This document shows, piece after piece, positions 53,851 through 61,889 of a stretch of 64,000 nt of DNA. The notes beneath the pieces were generated by a model. That model searched no databases. It was not told where the DNA came from and worked only from the letters and a program-made list of their open reading frames with translations. Position numbers and translations under genes: made by a program. Source of the DNA: DATJUF01 sp035524095 (lineage in GTDB: Bacteria > Desulfobacterota > Binatia > Binatales > Binataceae); assembly GCA_035524095.1 (NCBI GenBank), contig DATKPK010000046.1, forward strand, positions 10,010-74,009. The letters run 5' to 3'. Position 1 is the first letter of the stretch. Each line of letters starts with the position of its first letter.

Positions 53851-55209
53851 GGCGCGCCTTATCGACTGCATGAACCTTGGTGGAAGCTCCGCCGGCCAGC
53901 GCCGCTGCTCGGTCAGCATAATGACGAAGTGCGCTCGTTGATCGCTCATCCGCAGGCCGCCAATCCGGCTTCGGCACGTATCGCGAGCTCCAATTCACGT
54001 CCCCTCGACGGCATTCGCGTGCTCAATTTCAGTTGGGTATGGGCGGGCCCGTTCTGCACGATGCAACTGGCTCATCTCGGCGCAGAGGTAATCAAGATTG
54101 AATCGCGGGAGCGCCTTGATATCGGCCGCCGCCTGCCGATTTATCCCAAGGGCATGGAAGGCAATCTCGATCGTTGCGGTTATTACAACCAGTGGCATCA
54201 GGGCAAAAAGAGTGTCCAACTCAATTTCGCCCATCCCGAGGCCCTAGCGATTGCTAGAGAACTCGCCGCCACAGCAGACGTGGTCGTCGATAACTTCGCG
54301 ACTGGCGTGATGGATGACTTCGGCCTTGGCCACGACGAATTGCGCCGGCTCAAACCCGACCTGATCGTCGCATCGATCACTGGATACGGCCATACGGGAC
54401 CGCAGAAGGACTACATGGGTTACGGCCCTGCGATCGTCATGATTTCTGGCCTCGCCTCGCTCACCGGTTATCAAGGCGGGCCGCCGCGCGAGGTCGGCAT
54501 CTCGCTCGGCGATCCCAATGGCGGTATCCATGCGGCCTTCGCCATCTGCGCGTCGCTACTTGCCCGCCGCCGTACCGGATGTAGCGGCCAGTCGATCGAC
54601 TTATCGCTATGGGAGGCTATGGCTGCGCTGCTGCCAGAAGGCTGGATGGAATTCGCCATGAATCGTACGCAACCGCCACGTATCGGGAATCGTGACCCGC
54701 TGATGGCGCCGCACGACTGCTATCGATGCGCCGGTGAGGACGAATGGGTTTCCATCGCCTGCCGCACCGACCATGAATTCGCTGAACTGTGCCGCATTAT
54801 CGGCCGCCCCGAACTCGCGACGGCTGACGGGTACCGCAGTGCTGGCGCGCGGAAAGCTCGGGAGGATGAACTCGACGCGATAATCTCGGCGTGGACGGCG
54901 ACGCGATCCAAATTTGAGATCACCGCGATTCTGCAGGAGGCCAAAATACCTGCCTTCCCGAGTATGAACAGCAAGGACCTCGCCGAGGACCCGCAACTCA
55001 ATGAGCGTGGCTTTTTCGAGCGCCTGTCCCATCCTGCGGTCGGCACCCAAACGCACGCCGGCATCCCCTGGCTATTGACGAACAGTCCGAACGGCGTTCG
55101 CACGGCAGCCCCGACACTCGGCCAGCACACCCGTGAGGTTTTGCGCAATCTACTGGACTACTCAGACGAAAAGATCGAGGCGCTCACGCGCAACGGCATC
55201 CTCGCCTGA
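53851..55209 (+). CDS. CoA-transferase, tail of domain 1 plus complete domain 2
   Basis: The frame begins GAPYRLHEPWWKL and APLLGQHNDEVR, the end of domain 1. It runs straight into a complete family III domain: RPLDGIRVLNFSWVWAGPF, LGAEVIKIES and ISLGDPNGGIHAAF with the catalytic Asp, ending APTLGQHTREVL. Thus the ancestor was a fused two-domain CoA-transferase of roughly 800 residues. Translation could restart at GTG 53929 and yield a 426-residue single-domain enzyme. Whether that is expressed and active is open. It precedes the phosphotriesterase-like gene. Confidence 0.8.
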   Translation, partial: GAPYRLHEPWWKLRRPAPLLGQHNDEVRSLIAHPQAANPASARIASSNSRPLDGIRVLNFSWVWAGPFCTMQLAHLGAEVIKIESRERLDIGRRLPIYPKGMEGNLDRCGYYNQWHQGKKSVQLNFAHPEALAIARELAATADVVVDNFATGVMDDFGLGHDELRRLKPDLIVASITGYGHTGPQKDYMGYGPAIVMISGLASLTGYQGGPPREVGISLGDPNGGIHAAFAICASLLARRRTGCSGQSIDLSLWEAMAALLPEGWMEFAMNRTQPPRIGNRDPLMAPHDCYRCAGEDEWVSIACRTDHEFAELCRIIGRPELATADGYRSAGARKAREDELDAIISAWTATRSKFEITAILQEAKIPAFPSMNSKDLAEDPQLNERGFFERLSHPAVGTQTHAGIPWLLTNSPNGVRTAAPTLGQHTREVLRNLLDYSDEKIEALTRNGILA

Positions 55210-55305
55210 GACATTCAGTAACTAGGCATACGGTCAATGAATTGTTATGACATAGGCCTCGCTTACAGCCTGCGCAGCAAAATTTAGAGAACTGAGGTAA
55301 CATCA

Positions 55306-56274
55306 ATGGCCATCAACACAGTCGCCGGCAAACTCGATCCTAGAGAACTGGGGTCGACCCTTATCCACGAACATCTCGCAGCCGGGATGCCGGGATGGGA
55401 GTTCGACAACCATCACTTCGACCGCAAGCGCGAGCTCGCCAAAGTCGTCGAGCGGCTCAAGGAAATCCGCGGCCTTGGCATCTCAAGCATGGTCGACCCC
55501 TGCCCGATGGAACTCGGGCGTGACCCTGAGTTCGCCGCCGAAGCCTCGGAGAAATCCGGCGTCAAAATCGTCATCGCCACGGGCGTGTACAACGAAGCGC
55601 TCGGCTTCCCGATGCATTTCCGCATGCTTGAACCTGACGACATCGCTGAAATCTATGTGCGCGAAATCACCGAAGGTATCGGCAAAACGGGAATTAAAGC
55701 AGGTATCATCAAGACCGCGACCGGCGGCGTGCCCGGATGGACGGTGGACGAGGCTATCACGAAGAACGAAGAGAAGGCGCTGCGCGCTGCTGCACGCACC
55801 CAAAAGGCTACCGGCGTCCCGATCCTATGCCATAACAATGAAATGTCGCCGTTTGGCCGCGAAACCCTCGATATCTTCGAATCCGAGGGCGTCGATTTCA
55901 ACAACGTACTCATCGGCCATGCCTGCGGTGTCGGTAACATGCGTTACTACTTCGATATTCTCGAGCGCGGCGCGTGGCTTGGCTTTGACCGCTTTGGGAT
56001 CGAGCCGATCGCTCCCGACAAGATGCGCCTTGCTTCGCTAGTCGGCCTGCTCGCGGTTGGCTACGACCGCATCATGCTCTCGCACGACGCCGTCGCGTGC
56101 TGGCTCGGACGTGAAACTCCTGCCGTCAAGAGGATGATGGACGCGTCTCCAAATAATAACTACGCACACATCTCAAAGAATATCCTGCCGGCGATGCGCA
56201 AGATGGGTGTCAGCGACGAAAAAATTCGGACACTGATGGTAGACAATCCGAAGAACTACTTCGGCGGCCACTAG
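55306..56274 (+). CDS. Phosphotriesterase-family metal-dependent hydrolase
   Basis: 322 residues. Binuclear metal ligands are visible: STLIHEHL (HxH), the carbamylated-Lys position in AGIIKTAT, His in ILCHNN and LIGHACG, and Asp in LSHDAV. GAGG lies nine bases before the ATG. Family members hydrolyse lactones, phosphotriesters or amides. The neighbouring aromatic dioxygenases suggest a lactonase-like step, but this is inference. It is convergent with the dioxygenase operon. Confidence 0.87.
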   Translation: MAINTVAGKLDPRELGSTLIHEHLAAGMPGWEFDNHHFDRKRELAKVVERLKEIRGLGISSMVDPCPMELGRDPEFAAEASEKSGVKIVIATGVYNEALGFPMHFRMLEPDDIAEIYVREITEGIGKTGIKAGIIKTATGGVPGWTVDEAITKNEEKALRAAARTQKATGVPILCHNNEMSPFGRETLDIFESEGVDFNNVLIGHACGVGNMRYYFDILERGAWLGFDRFGIEPIAPDKMRLASLVGLLAVGYDRIMLSHDAVACWLGRETPAVKRMMDASPNNNYAHISKNILPAMRKMGVSDEKIRTLMVDNPKNYFGGH

Positions 56275-56399
56275 AACACGATCCTAGGTTGAGTAAGCGA
56301 ATTAGCGGAGATAGGGTTCGTCTTCAAATCCGCGCGACTGTGAGGCTGCGAACTAGCCGCACTGAGACTTCGTCTCGCATTTGAGAGAATGTGGAACCT

Positions 56400-56436
56400 G
56401 GTGGGAGGCGTATGGCGAAACCAGATGCTTCCCACC
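56400..56436. terminator. Hairpin between convergent genes
   Basis: GGTGGGAGGC (56400-56409) pairs with GCTTCCCACC (56427-56436), 10 bp with one G.U. It lies between the phosphotriesterase-like gene and the dioxygenase operon. It probably serves as a terminator, without a clear T-run. Confidence 0.5.
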
Positions 56437-56457
56437 TACCATCAACTGACTATTGCT

Positions 56458-57297
56458 TTATTCTCGCGATGACAGCGCGAACGTGAATTCGAGAGCATCG
56501 ACTCCCTCTGCACCACCCCTGATATAGTCGACTGTCAATTCATCCTTCGCGCCGAATACGGCATCGGAGTCTATGTAACGATCGCCCGCTATATACAGCG
56601 CGGTCGTCAACGTCTCGTATCCTTCTGCGCTGATTAGAAAATGGATATGGGCGGGACGGAAGGAATGTCTTCCTTCGGCCCTCAGGAGTTTGCCCACTGG
56701 CCCGTCAGTCGGCACCGAATAGCTCATCGGCTTGGTCGTGCGAAAAGCGAAACGTCCATCCGGTTCACTCCGGAAACGCCCACGCATATTTATTTCCGGC
56801 TGATTCGGATCCTGCAAATCGTAAAGGCCATTTGCCGCTGCCTGCCACACATCGATTAACGCATTCGCGAGCGGCTTACCGTTGCCATTGATTACTCGCC
56901 CTTTGACTGACAATGGTTCCCCTTGAGTCAGATCATGAGCGATACTCTCGCCATTCTTTAGCTCCGGCATACCAGGCCGATAAAACGGTCCGAGCAGGCT
57001 CGATGCCGTCCCACCGTGATCGCTATTCGCATGCTCGATCATATCCACCAATGCGCTGAGCCCCAGCGTGTCCGACAACAGGATAAATTCTTGACGCTTG
57101 TCATCGCTCATTTGACCGGTACGTGTCAGAAACTCGATTCCCGTCGTCCATTCGGATGGTGTCAGCCGCACCTCTCGCGCAAAGTCATGTAGATGGCGGG
57201 TCAGCGCGATGACGATCTCTTTGAGCCGCGCATTCGGTGTATCAGACAGACGCGCCGTCGCTTCAGCAGTTATATTCGCTTCACTCAAAAGCTTCAT
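56458..57297 (-). CDS. Intradiol ring-cleavage dioxygenase, hydroxyquinol/catechol 1,2-dioxygenase type
   Basis: 279 residues. An N-terminal helical dimerisation domain is followed by GPFYRPG and GRVINGNGKPLANALIDVWQA. The Fe(III) ligands are expected as Tyr in NGLYDLQD, Tyr in SYSVPTDGPVG and the two His of RPAHIHF. It opens an aromatic ring between two hydroxyls using O2. The start lies one base after the amidohydrolase stop, so they are coupled. The neighbouring hydroquinone dioxygenase genes favour hydroxyquinol over catechol as substrate. Confidence 0.88.
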   Translation of the reverse strand: MKLLSEANITAEATARLSDTPNARLKEIVIALTRHLHDFAREVRLTPSEWTTGIEFLTRTGQMSDDKRQEFILLSDTLGLSALVDMIEHANSDHGGTASSLLGPFYRPGMPELKNGESIAHDLTQGEPLSVKGRVINGNGKPLANALIDVWQAAANGLYDLQDPNQPEINMRGRFRSEPDGRFAFRTTKPMSYSVPTDGPVGKLLRAEGRHSFRPAHIHFLISAEGYETLTTALYIAGDRYIDSDAVFGAKDELTVDYIRGGAEGVDALEFTFALSSRE

Positions 57298-57298
57298 C

Positions 57299-58768
57299 TT
57301 ACTTGCTATTCACTGTGCCTTCCGCTCGTATCAACTCGCGTGCTGCGGCTTCAACGACCGTTCCCTTGAAGAAATCTGGATTGACCTCAGCCTTGGCCCG
57401 CGCGGGATTCGCGAAAACAAAGTCGCGAAAGTCATCTTCTGTGATAAGTCCGTGCTCAGCCAACTCCCACGCCTCTGCTGCAGCATCACGCATATCTGGC
57501 AAATCCCAGTGTCCTATATCTGAACTATATATCGCGTTGAGACGCGCGCCGAATGCGTTCTTGCCACGATCGAACGCCAGCGCCGTTATGCGATCGTCAC
57601 CCTCGCAGCCGAAGTAGAACTTCGGCACGAAAAGATCGCGAATATCAGTCACCGTTTGGATTTGACAGCGTGACCATTCATCATTTGCCGCCGAATCCTC
57701 GCGCGCACCCCACAGCAATTGCGAACGCTCCTCGATTGGCATCCGCTTTAATTCTCGACGGTAAGTGCCGTACTCATCGAACAACTGCGCCATCAATTGC
57801 TCGTCGAGCTTCGCTGGATCGAAACGATCGAGGACTCGCGGATTATGCTTCTCCCAATGGCCGGCGATATCCCCAAGCAAGCTGGAAGCCCATCCCACTC
57901 CACCTTCGAGGAAGCCAAATCGCAGTTGCGGAAAGCGCCGCGTCACGCCGCCAAAAAACACCGCCTTACAGATCGCTTCGCTCGACGCGGCGAAGTGCCC
58001 AATATGGTTATACATGAAGTTGCTAATCGAATTACGCAGCCCGATTCCGGCAGACGGCGAATGGAACGTCGGCGCTACCTTAAGCTTTACACATTCAGCC
58101 CAAACCGAATCGTAATCGTATTCACTATCGAGGCACAGGCTGTCCAGCCAATAAGCGTAGCGCCGCGCCGCTCCATCAGCCGCTGTGATTGGCCGCCGCA
58201 CCCATGCAGCCATTACCGCTGCCTTGAGCCCGAGAGTCGCACAGTGTCGCAATTCGGCGATCGCCTCGCCCGGGGTGTGCATCGGAATTATCGCCACCGG
58301 CGTGATTCGATCGGAGTATTCCCGGAAGATATCCGCATTGAGATTATTGAGTGCGCGACAGGCGACACCGCGTAATTCATCGTCGCTGAGATGGAGCAAA
58401 AACAGTCCGAGGCTTGGATAGACGATCGTGAAATCGATACCCATCTCGTCGAGCCGCTGATGCATCAACTTCGGCAATGAACTGGTGGCTCGATCAAGTG
58501 TATTTTTCGTTGGATGAACCCACCAATGCGGCCGCGGCTGCCGCTGCGCCCGACGTTCTGCTTCCGTCAGCCGGTACCATCTGAAGGAGAACGGGCTGTC
58601 GGGCAGAGATTTCAACCGTTCGACGGCAGAGTCGCCGCCAAGTTGCCTGAGATAGTCGAAAAACTCGGGCTCGAATTCCGCCACATGGCCGTCGGAATCG
58701 ATTATTGGATGATTCAGCTTCGCTCGAATTGCCGCCGAGCGCGATTGTTTTCCGTTTGTCGAGCTCAT
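57299..58768 (-). CDS. Amidohydrolase-2 family protein in an aromatic operon
   Basis: About 489 residues from ATG 58768 with AGGA nine bases upstream; the frame is open to 58885. IIDSDGHVAEFEPEFFDYL is the N-terminal motif with D-x-D-x-H, and MGIDFTIVYPSLGLFLLHLS, FGFLEGGVGW and ALVRG-like regions follow. The ACMSD/gamma-resorcylate decarboxylase superfamily acts on aromatic carboxylates and ring-fission products. It lies between the two dioxygenase genes in one operon, so it may supply or remove an aromatic carboxyl group. The reaction is inferred. Confidence 0.82.
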   Translation of the reverse strand: MSSTNGKQSRSAAIRAKLNHPIIDSDGHVAEFEPEFFDYLRQLGGDSAVERLKSLPDSPFSFRWYRLTEAERRAQRQPRPHWWVHPTKNTLDRATSSLPKLMHQRLDEMGIDFTIVYPSLGLFLLHLSDDELRGVACRALNNLNADIFREYSDRITPVAIIPMHTPGEAIAELRHCATLGLKAAVMAAWVRRPITAADGAARRYAYWLDSLCLDSEYDYDSVWAECVKLKVAPTFHSPSAGIGLRNSISNFMYNHIGHFAASSEAICKAVFFGGVTRRFPQLRFGFLEGGVGWASSLLGDIAGHWEKHNPRVLDRFDPAKLDEQLMAQLFDEYGTYRRELKRMPIEERSQLLWGAREDSAANDEWSRCQIQTVTDIRDLFVPKFYFGCEGDDRITALAFDRGKNAFGARLNAIYSSDIGHWDLPDMRDAAAEAWELAEHGLITEDDFRDFVFANPARAKAEVNPDFFKGTVVEAAARELIRAEGTVNSK

Positions 58769-58809
58769 CTGGCTATTCCTATGTAGAGTGGCTATGCGCT
58801 CCGCAGGTT

Positions 58810-59781
58810 TTAGAAGGCGATTGGGTTCGCCTTGAGCTTGTTGCTTGCGTACAGTTCGGGCAATGCCGGATCGGCGTTTTCCCACACTAGTAGCATCGAG
58901 CGCTTGGGCGACATCCCCTGATGGCGTATGTCGGCCGGCATTGCCGCCACATCACCAGCCTTCATGATTACGCGCGCTCGCGCCTCACCGGTGTCTCTAT
59001 CAGCTACTTCCCAATGTATCTCGTCGCTTAGCTGAATGAACCATTCAACACGATCATTGCCGTGAATTACCGGCAACATATATTCCTCAGTCGTTGGACA
59101 GAACAAACTGTCTTTGACGACTGAGCAGACCGATGGGTTCCACGTGACGTCCGAGCGCGAGAGGTAGGCAAATAGGTTGAAGGCATGTACGTCATGCTCA
59201 AAGCCTGGTTCAGCATGAATTTCCGGTTCGTCCTGTGGTACGTCAGCGAATTGCCGATTGATGCCGTAGCCATTCATATCGTTGCGTAGTGGCGTATCAT
59301 CCGCCGCCCCGGTCATGCGCTTGGCCGTGACGCGCTGGCGTTTGACCGCGTTCTCGTTGCTTCCGCGCTTCGGGCCGAACGCACTACCTGTCTCACCGGG
59401 CGCCGCAAACGGATCGAACCCTTCATTAGTCCAATCTTGTAACATCGCCTCGAAGACATGGCGCGCTGTTTCGCTGTCGAAGGTCTCGGAGTGATCCTTG
59501 CCAGTATCCCGATAACTCGCATTGTATGATCCGGCGAAGATATCGACGGTACCATAGTGGTTTGCGGTGCCGAATACTTCGTCGAAATTGACAATGCCGT
59601 AGAAGAAATTCCATGCTACGTCACGCATCAGCGCTTTCAGAAAACGATCAGCAGGAAGTATGTGACCGCCATTCGGCCATTCGACGTGCACAAAGTATTC
59701 GTCGCGCTTAAATATATAGTTGCCGAGGATGAAGCTCTGGTAACCCGCGTCATTCATCGCCTGGGTTGTTTTTCCGGACAT
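58810..59781 (-). CDS. Hydroquinone 1,2-dioxygenase large subunit
   Basis: 323 residues from ATG 59781 (GAGG seven bases upstream). The cupin core keeps VIHGNDRVEWF and ADIRHQG. His240, Asn242, Glu246 and His287 have the spacing (0, +2, +6, +47) that I recall for the iron ligands of the hydroquinone dioxygenase PnpCD. The length fits HapD/PnpD (about 38 kDa). The gene for a cupin of small-subunit size lies directly upstream. The product would be 4-hydroxymuconic semialdehyde. Confidence 0.82.
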   Translation of the reverse strand: MSGKTTQAMNDAGYQSFILGNYIFKRDEYFVHVEWPNGGHILPADRFLKALMRDVAWNFFYGIVNFDEVFGTANHYGTVDIFAGSYNASYRDTGKDHSETFDSETARHVFEAMLQDWTNEGFDPFAAPGETGSAFGPKRGSNENAVKRQRVTAKRMTGAADDTPLRNDMNGYGINRQFADVPQDEPEIHAEPGFEHDVHAFNLFAYLSRSDVTWNPSVCSVVKDSLFCPTTEEYMLPVIHGNDRVEWFIQLSDEIHWEVADRDTGEARARVIMKAGDVAAMPADIRHQGMSPKRSMLLVWENADPALPELYASNKLKANPIAF

Positions 59782-59859
59782 TTTGTCGCCTCGCGCCGCT
59801 TCCTTCGTTCTATCTCGATTCAGAGAACTGTTCCTTATGGCAGTAGACAACGGCCAGCG

Positions 59860-60351
59860 CTACTTCTGGCAAATCTCCGCCCAGCGCTCGACGGTGAGAT
59901 CGCCGGCGATCGTCTGTATCAATATCACCGCGGGTTGCTCGCTGTTAAATTGGTAAGCTGAGCCTTTGGGTAACAAGGCCATGTGGCCGCGACGCGACTT
60001 GATTTGACCCATCGCACGGCCGCGCGGGTCGCCTTCCAGCAGCGTCGCTCCTTCATGTTCAGGCGAAACGATCATAATGTCCGGTTTAACCAGGCGGATG
60101 GCAACTTCACCGTCCATCACTAGCGCTGCTTCATCGTGGGCACATGCGTACCATGGCGAGGTGCCCTCAGCCCTCACGACTTCGACGACATATTTGAGAT
60201 TCCGTGCGATCGCGACTCGTTCCCATCGCTCCGCCTTGCTTGCTACCTCGAAGATGTTCGCGAAGGCATAGTTGCGCGGATCGTCTCTAATGGCCTCGAG
60301 ACTGCCTTTCTGATATTGCCGAAGTGAGCCAAATTGCGTGTGATATGCCAT
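59860..60351 (-). CDS. Hydroquinone 1,2-dioxygenase small subunit
   Basis: 163 residues, the size of HapC/PnpC. Cupin strands WYACAHDEAALVMDGEVAIRLV and RGHMALLPKGSAYQF are present, but without a full set of metal-binding His residues, as expected for the non-catalytic partner. ERVAIARNLKYVVEVVRAEG is a further conserved region. It is the first gene of the operon, 78 bases before the large subunit gene. An independent cupin protein is the alternative. Confidence 0.75.
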   Translation of the reverse strand: MAYHTQFGSLRQYQKGSLEAIRDDPRNYAFANIFEVASKAERWERVAIARNLKYVVEVVRAEGTSPWYACAHDEAALVMDGEVAIRLVKPDIMIVSPEHEGATLLEGDPRGRAMGQIKSRRGHMALLPKGSAYQFNSEQPAVILIQTIAGDLTVERWAEICQK

Positions 60352-60565
60352 TACGCGATCCTCTTATCGCTCTTGAAGCGTGGGGCACGGAAATCCATCA
60401 ACTGCTGGCTGACCAGATCCGACCAACTACGACCATCCGCTTCTGCGCTAACACGCGCTTGAGCGCGATGTCAAACCTGTTCTGCCAGAAACTCTGTCGG
60501 CGATTTCGGCTCGATATCGCAAGCGACTCGTCATTGCCTTGGCACATCATTGACGCGGATGACTA

Positions 60566-61702
60566 ATGCGCATCGCCTGGCCGAAGCTTATTTTCTCCAG
60601 ATTACAGCTCGAGCATGAGGACTACTCACTCATCTTATTGGTAGTTGCAATCAAGCTTCTACTGCTATGCTTCGGCGCATGGACCTATCCAATTCAGTGT
60701 AATGAATCGCTCGGTTCCTTTACCGACGTGCTGAGCTTATGGCACCGGTGGGACGCTACTCACTATATCGAGATTGCCCACAGCGGCTATCAATCCACCG
60801 GTGAGGCACGTCTGTGGCTGGTCTTTTATCCGCTCTATCCAATCCTGATCCATCTGACGGCGTTGATAGTAAGAAATGCTCTGTACAGTGCATTTATTGT
60901 TTCGTCCGCAGCGTCGATTGCCGTTGCAGTTTTGATGCGGCGCTTGGTAGCGATTGATTTTCCCGAACCGATCGCGTCGGACGCAGTATGGTTTCTCTAT
61001 ATTTTTCCAACCTCCTATTTTCTTCACGTTGATTACACGGAGAGCCTCTTACTTCTCCTCGTTGTAGGGGCTTTTTTGGCCGCTCGCCATCGCGATTGGC
61101 CGCTCGCCGGCGTGCTTGGGATGGTTGCAAGTCTAGCCCACGGCAACGGTATTCTGTTAGCTCCGGCGCTTGGGCTGGAGGCACTCCTCAGCATATGGAG
61201 GGCGCGCCGATGGAGTAACGAATGCTTGTGGTTGGGCTTGGTACCACTGGGGCTGCTCGGCTTTCTATGGATTAACTATCGAGTCACCGGTAGCGCCTTC
61301 GATTTTCTAAACAGCGAAGGCCATTGGGCCCAAGGACTAGTGCCACCCTGGCGGGGTATCGGCGGCACGATCGGCGTGATGCTGAAGTACAGTCCAAATG
61401 AGGCGCAGATGATCGGCACTCAAGTGCTCTTCTATATGCTTCTTGCTCTCGGCGCCTGTGTCTACTCAGCAGTCAAGCTGCCTCTATCCTATACAGTCTG
61501 GAGCACTGCGAATTGGCTATTGTTCGCTTGCACCTCATGGGATTTGAGCGGCCCGCGCTATGTTCTGGTTATTTTTCCAATCTACATTATGTTCGCCGAC
61601 TTTGGCCGCCACCGCCTGTGTTATCAGCTTATAACTATATGGTCACTGATCTGGCTGGGTTTCTTCGCGAGCCAATTCGCTGCGGGTCATTGGGCCTTCT
61701 AG
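60566..61702 (+). CDS. PIG-V/Gpi18-like membrane mannosyltransferase
   Basis: 378 residues with about nine membrane helices. LWHRWDATHYIEIAHSGY has the RWDxxHY signature and LVFYPLYPILI the following motif of PIG-V-like glycosyltransferases, which use polyprenyl-phosphate mannose donors. FLHVDYTESLLLLL and SLAHGNGILLAPAL are further conserved helices. It is divergent from the dioxygenase operon. It probably modifies a lipid or surface glycan; the acceptor is unknown. Confidence 0.78.
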   Translation: MRIAWPKLIFSRLQLEHEDYSLILLVVAIKLLLLCFGAWTYPIQCNESLGSFTDVLSLWHRWDATHYIEIAHSGYQSTGEARLWLVFYPLYPILIHLTALIVRNALYSAFIVSSAASIAVAVLMRRLVAIDFPEPIASDAVWFLYIFPTSYFLHVDYTESLLLLLVVGAFLAARHRDWPLAGVLGMVASLAHGNGILLAPALGLEALLSIWRARRWSNECLWLGLVPLGLLGFLWINYRVTGSAFDFLNSEGHWAQGLVPPWRGIGGTIGVMLKYSPNEAQMIGTQVLFYMLLALGACVYSAVKLPLSYTVWSTANWLLFACTSWDLSGPRYVLVIFPIYIMFADFGRHRLCYQLITIWSLIWLGFFASQFAAGHWAF

Positions 61703-61808
61703 TTAATCCAGCCGCCTAAGCATCGATTAACTCGAACAGTTGCGTCCACTTTTAGGTCCAGCTTAGTTAAATTCGAGCGTCCCCCACACTGCAACGTCTA
61801 AAATGCGA

Positions 61809-61840
61809 CGGCGGCACCCGCATTACCACGGATGCCGCCG
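61809..61840. terminator. Hairpin downstream of the secreted propeller gene
   Basis: CGGCGGCA (61809-61816) pairs exactly with TGCCGCCG (61833-61840). It lies 50 bases after the stop of the minus-strand gene and is followed on that strand by GTCGCATTTTAG, a weak T-run. Confidence 0.55.
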
Positions 61841-61889
61841 AAGGTTTGAAACTGCCGGAGAAGCTTATTCTCTCAGGCGGTTTAGTGGA

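Noticed and set aside
60324..60566. 80-residue frame before the mannosyltransferase
   Set aside because: It starts inside the antisense of the hydroquinone dioxygenase small-subunit gene and has no motif; treated as the promoter region of the divergent pair.
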